Below are positions 6,110-7,367 of a DNA stretch of 7,367 nucleotides, piece after piece. The stretch covers positions 1 through 7,367 of the forward strand of contig CAMPJY010000126.1 in NCBI GenBank assembly GCA_946887025.1, in the 5' to 3' direction. The notes below the pieces were generated by a model. That model was not told where the DNA came from. It saw only the letters and a program-made list of their open reading frames with translations, and searched no databases. The DNA comes from an uncultured Salinimicrobium sp. (lineage in GTDB: Bacteria; Bacteroidota; Bacteroidia; Flavobacteriales; Flavobacteriaceae). Positions within the stretch are counted from its first letter, which is position 1, and each line of letters begins with the position of its first letter. Both the position numbers and the translations under genes were made by a program.

Positions 6110-7296
6110 TCCTTCGGTAATATTTTTACGATGCCCAGGCCTTCCACCGACACATAAATGAAGCCATCCGGCCCTTGTTCAATGGCTCTTACCCTGCCGA
6201 TATCCTTCAGCAGCTTTTCCCTTTTTACTACCTCTTTTCCATCAAGACTCAGATGTTCCACGTACTGGAACTTTAAGGACCCAACTAACAGGTCTCCCTT
6301 AAGTTCCGGATATTTGTCTGACGTAACATAAAGCATCCCGCTGGGCGCAATGGACGGAACCCAATAGAAAATGGGAGCCTCATATTCAGGCCCGGAAGTT
6401 TCCTCAGAAATGGTGGAGCCGTCGTAATCGATTCCATAAGTGACTTCAGGCCAGCCGTAATTTGCAGCTTTTTTGACGATGTTGATCTCATCCCCGCCCA
6501 TGGGCCCATGTTCGTGTAACCACATTTCCCCTGTCTCAGGATGCCTGATCATTCCCTGTGGATTCCTGTGACCGTAAGAATAAATGGCTCCAATGGCGTT
6601 TTCTTCATCCACAAAAGGGTTGTCTTCCGGAACACTGCCGTCTTCATTTAGTCTGTAGACTTTCCCGCCATCGCGGGTGATATCCTGCGGATTGGTGTGT
6701 TCATCACCACGTTCCCCTATGGTGAAGAAGACTTTGCCATCCTCGCCAAAGACTATTCGCGAGCCGTAATGTTGCCCGGCAGTGGTATTGGGAGTGGCTT
6801 TATACAGCAGTTCCTTTTCCACCAGTTGTCCATTTTCGAGCTTTGCCCGCGAAAGTGCCGTGTGTCCTCCCTCGCCTTCGCCTTCCGGGGAAGCATAGGA
6901 GAAATAGATCCAGCCATTGGATTCAAAATCGGGATGCAGTACCACGTCCAGCAGGCCACCCTGGCCACGAACATATATTTCAGGCAGGCCCTGGACCTGC
7001 TGTTTTTGTCCATTGACGAAATGGATCAACTCCCCGCTTTTTTCGGTGATCAGCATACTGCCGTCGGGCAGAAAAGCCATACCCCAGGCTATCTGCAGCC
7101 CGGGAACTACTGTCTCTTGCGTATAATTTGAATTCTCTGTTATGGGAACACTATCAGAAGCTATAGGCAGCTTTTCCTGCTCCTGCTCCTGTCCCGGTTC
7201 CTGGAGTCCCGCTTCATCGTTGTTTTGTTTTTCGTCCCCACAGGAAGAAAAGACAAGAAGTAACCCGAAAAACAGACTTAGAGTAAATGATTTCAT
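6106..7296 (-). CDS. PQQ-dependent sugar (glucose/sorbosone-type) dehydrogenase, lipoprotein
   Basis: This 396-residue beta-propeller quinoprotein is related to soluble glucose dehydrogenase and E. coli YliI (Asd), which oxidise aldoses with PQQ in the periplasm. The signal peptide ends at SSC with Cys19, a lipobox with Phe at -3. It is followed by an acidic, Gln/Glu-rich linker (20-60). The propeller domain carries WGMAFLPDGSMLITEKSG (71-88) and GQGGLLDVVLHPDF (111-124). QHYGSR (175-180) has His176 as the probable catalytic base. GERGD (194-198), YGHRNPQG (241-248) with Arg244 near PQQ, and HEHGPMGGDEINIV (261-274) followed by NYGWP (279-283) complete the signature. Glu195 sits where soluble glucose dehydrogenase has Asp, as I recall for YliI-like members. 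The real substrate is unknown. The gene overlaps the cytochrome gene by 4 nt. No PQQ biosynthesis genes are in the window. The start is the only ATG that gives a proper signal peptide. Confidence 0.93.
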   Translation of the reverse strand: MKSFTLSLFFGLLLVFSSCGDEKQNNDEAGLQEPGQEQEQEKLPIASDSVPITENSNYTQETVVPGLQIAWGMAFLPDGSMLITEKSGELIHFVNGQKQQVQGLPEIYVRGQGGLLDVVLHPDFESNGWIYFSYASPEGEGEGGHTALSRAKLENGQLVEKELLYKATPNTTAGQHYGSRIVFGEDGKVFFTIGERGDEHTNPQDITRDGGKVYRLNEDGSVPEDNPFVDEENAIGAIYSYGHRNPQGMIRHPETGEMWLHEHGPMGGDEINIVKKAANYGWPEVTYGIDYDGSTISEETSGPEYEAPIFYWVPSIAPSGMLYVTSDKYPELKGDLLVGSLKFQYVEHLSLDGKEVVKREKLLKDIGRVRAIEQGPDGFIYVSVEGLGIVKILPKE

Positions 7297-7311
7297 GTTT
7301 AGAATTTTAGA

Positions 7312-7319
7312 AAAAGGTA
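7312..7319 (-). promoter_or_regulatory. candidate -7 promoter element for the dehydrogenase/cytochrome operon
   Basis: The minus strand reads TACCTTTT, which matches TAnnTTTG except at the last base. It lies exactly 15 nt upstream of the dehydrogenase ATG, the same distance as the TACCTTTG element before udk. The flanking DNA is strongly AT-rich. No clear -33 TTG lies at the usual distance, and a TTTG at 7331-7334 is only 11 nt away, so this is a tentative call. Confidence 0.35.
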
Positions 7320-7367
7320 GAAATTTTCATCAAATTTACTGTAATTAATTTTTTAAATGAAATTGAT

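Noticed and set aside
6697..7131. Plus-strand open frame of 144 codons inside the sugar dehydrogenase gene
   Set aside because: It is antisense to conserved propeller motifs and matches no family I recognise, so it is best explained as a shadow frame.
1..7367. A new defence system, mobile element or CRISPR locus
   Set aside because: All seven genes belong to familiar housekeeping or envelope-redox families. No transposase, integrase, nuclease or regularly spaced repeat array was seen.

Overview
The window looks like chromosomal DNA from a Bacteroidota bacterium, most likely a marine-type member of the Flavobacteriia. Three things point there. The order uridine kinase, FtsB/DivIC-like protein, methylmalonyl-CoA mutase small subunit, large subunit matches my recollection of flavobacterial genomes. 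Start codons generally lack Shine-Dalgarno sequences. The upstream DNA is AT-rich and carries TAnnTTTG-type -7 elements, including a perfect TACCTTTG before uridine kinase. I cannot name a genus. All seven genes lie on the minus strand, so transcription runs from right to left, and coding density is very high.

Right part (about 5627-7296): a two-gene unit encodes a lipoprotein PQQ-dependent sugar (aldose/sorbosone-type) dehydrogenase and, overlapping it by 4 nt (ATGA), a small mono-heme c-type cytochrome that is also a predicted lipoprotein. The simplest reading is a periplasmic or envelope redox pair: the dehydrogenase oxidises a sugar and the cytochrome carries the electrons onward. A hairpin covers the stop codon of the cytochrome gene.

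Middle part (about 4569-5566): an intergenic stretch of about 115 nt holds a 14-nt-period direct repeat and the likely udk promoter. Uridine kinase (pyrimidine salvage) follows, then 19 nt later a small single-membrane-span coiled-coil divisome protein of the FtsB/DivIC family.

Left part (98-4531): mutA and mutB, 7 nt apart, encode the two subunits of adenosylcobalamin-dependent methylmalonyl-CoA mutase, which converts methylmalonyl-CoA to succinyl-CoA. MutA lacks the usual C-terminal domain. After 53 nt comes an SDR-family enzyme that closely resembles mitochondrial-type 2,4-dienoyl-CoA reductase. Together these suggest a link between degradation of unsaturated and odd-chain or branched acyl-CoAs and entry of the propionyl-CoA product into the TCA cycle. 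The SDR stop codon lies inside a near-perfect 26-nt palindrome that resembles dispersed REP-type repeats.

I found no RNA genes, CRISPR arrays, transposases, phage genes or clear horizontal-transfer boundaries. Most of the window is ordinary core metabolism. The least explained items are the palindrome at 75-100, the lipoprotein dehydrogenase/cytochrome pair, and the intergenic structures between 5527 and 5628.
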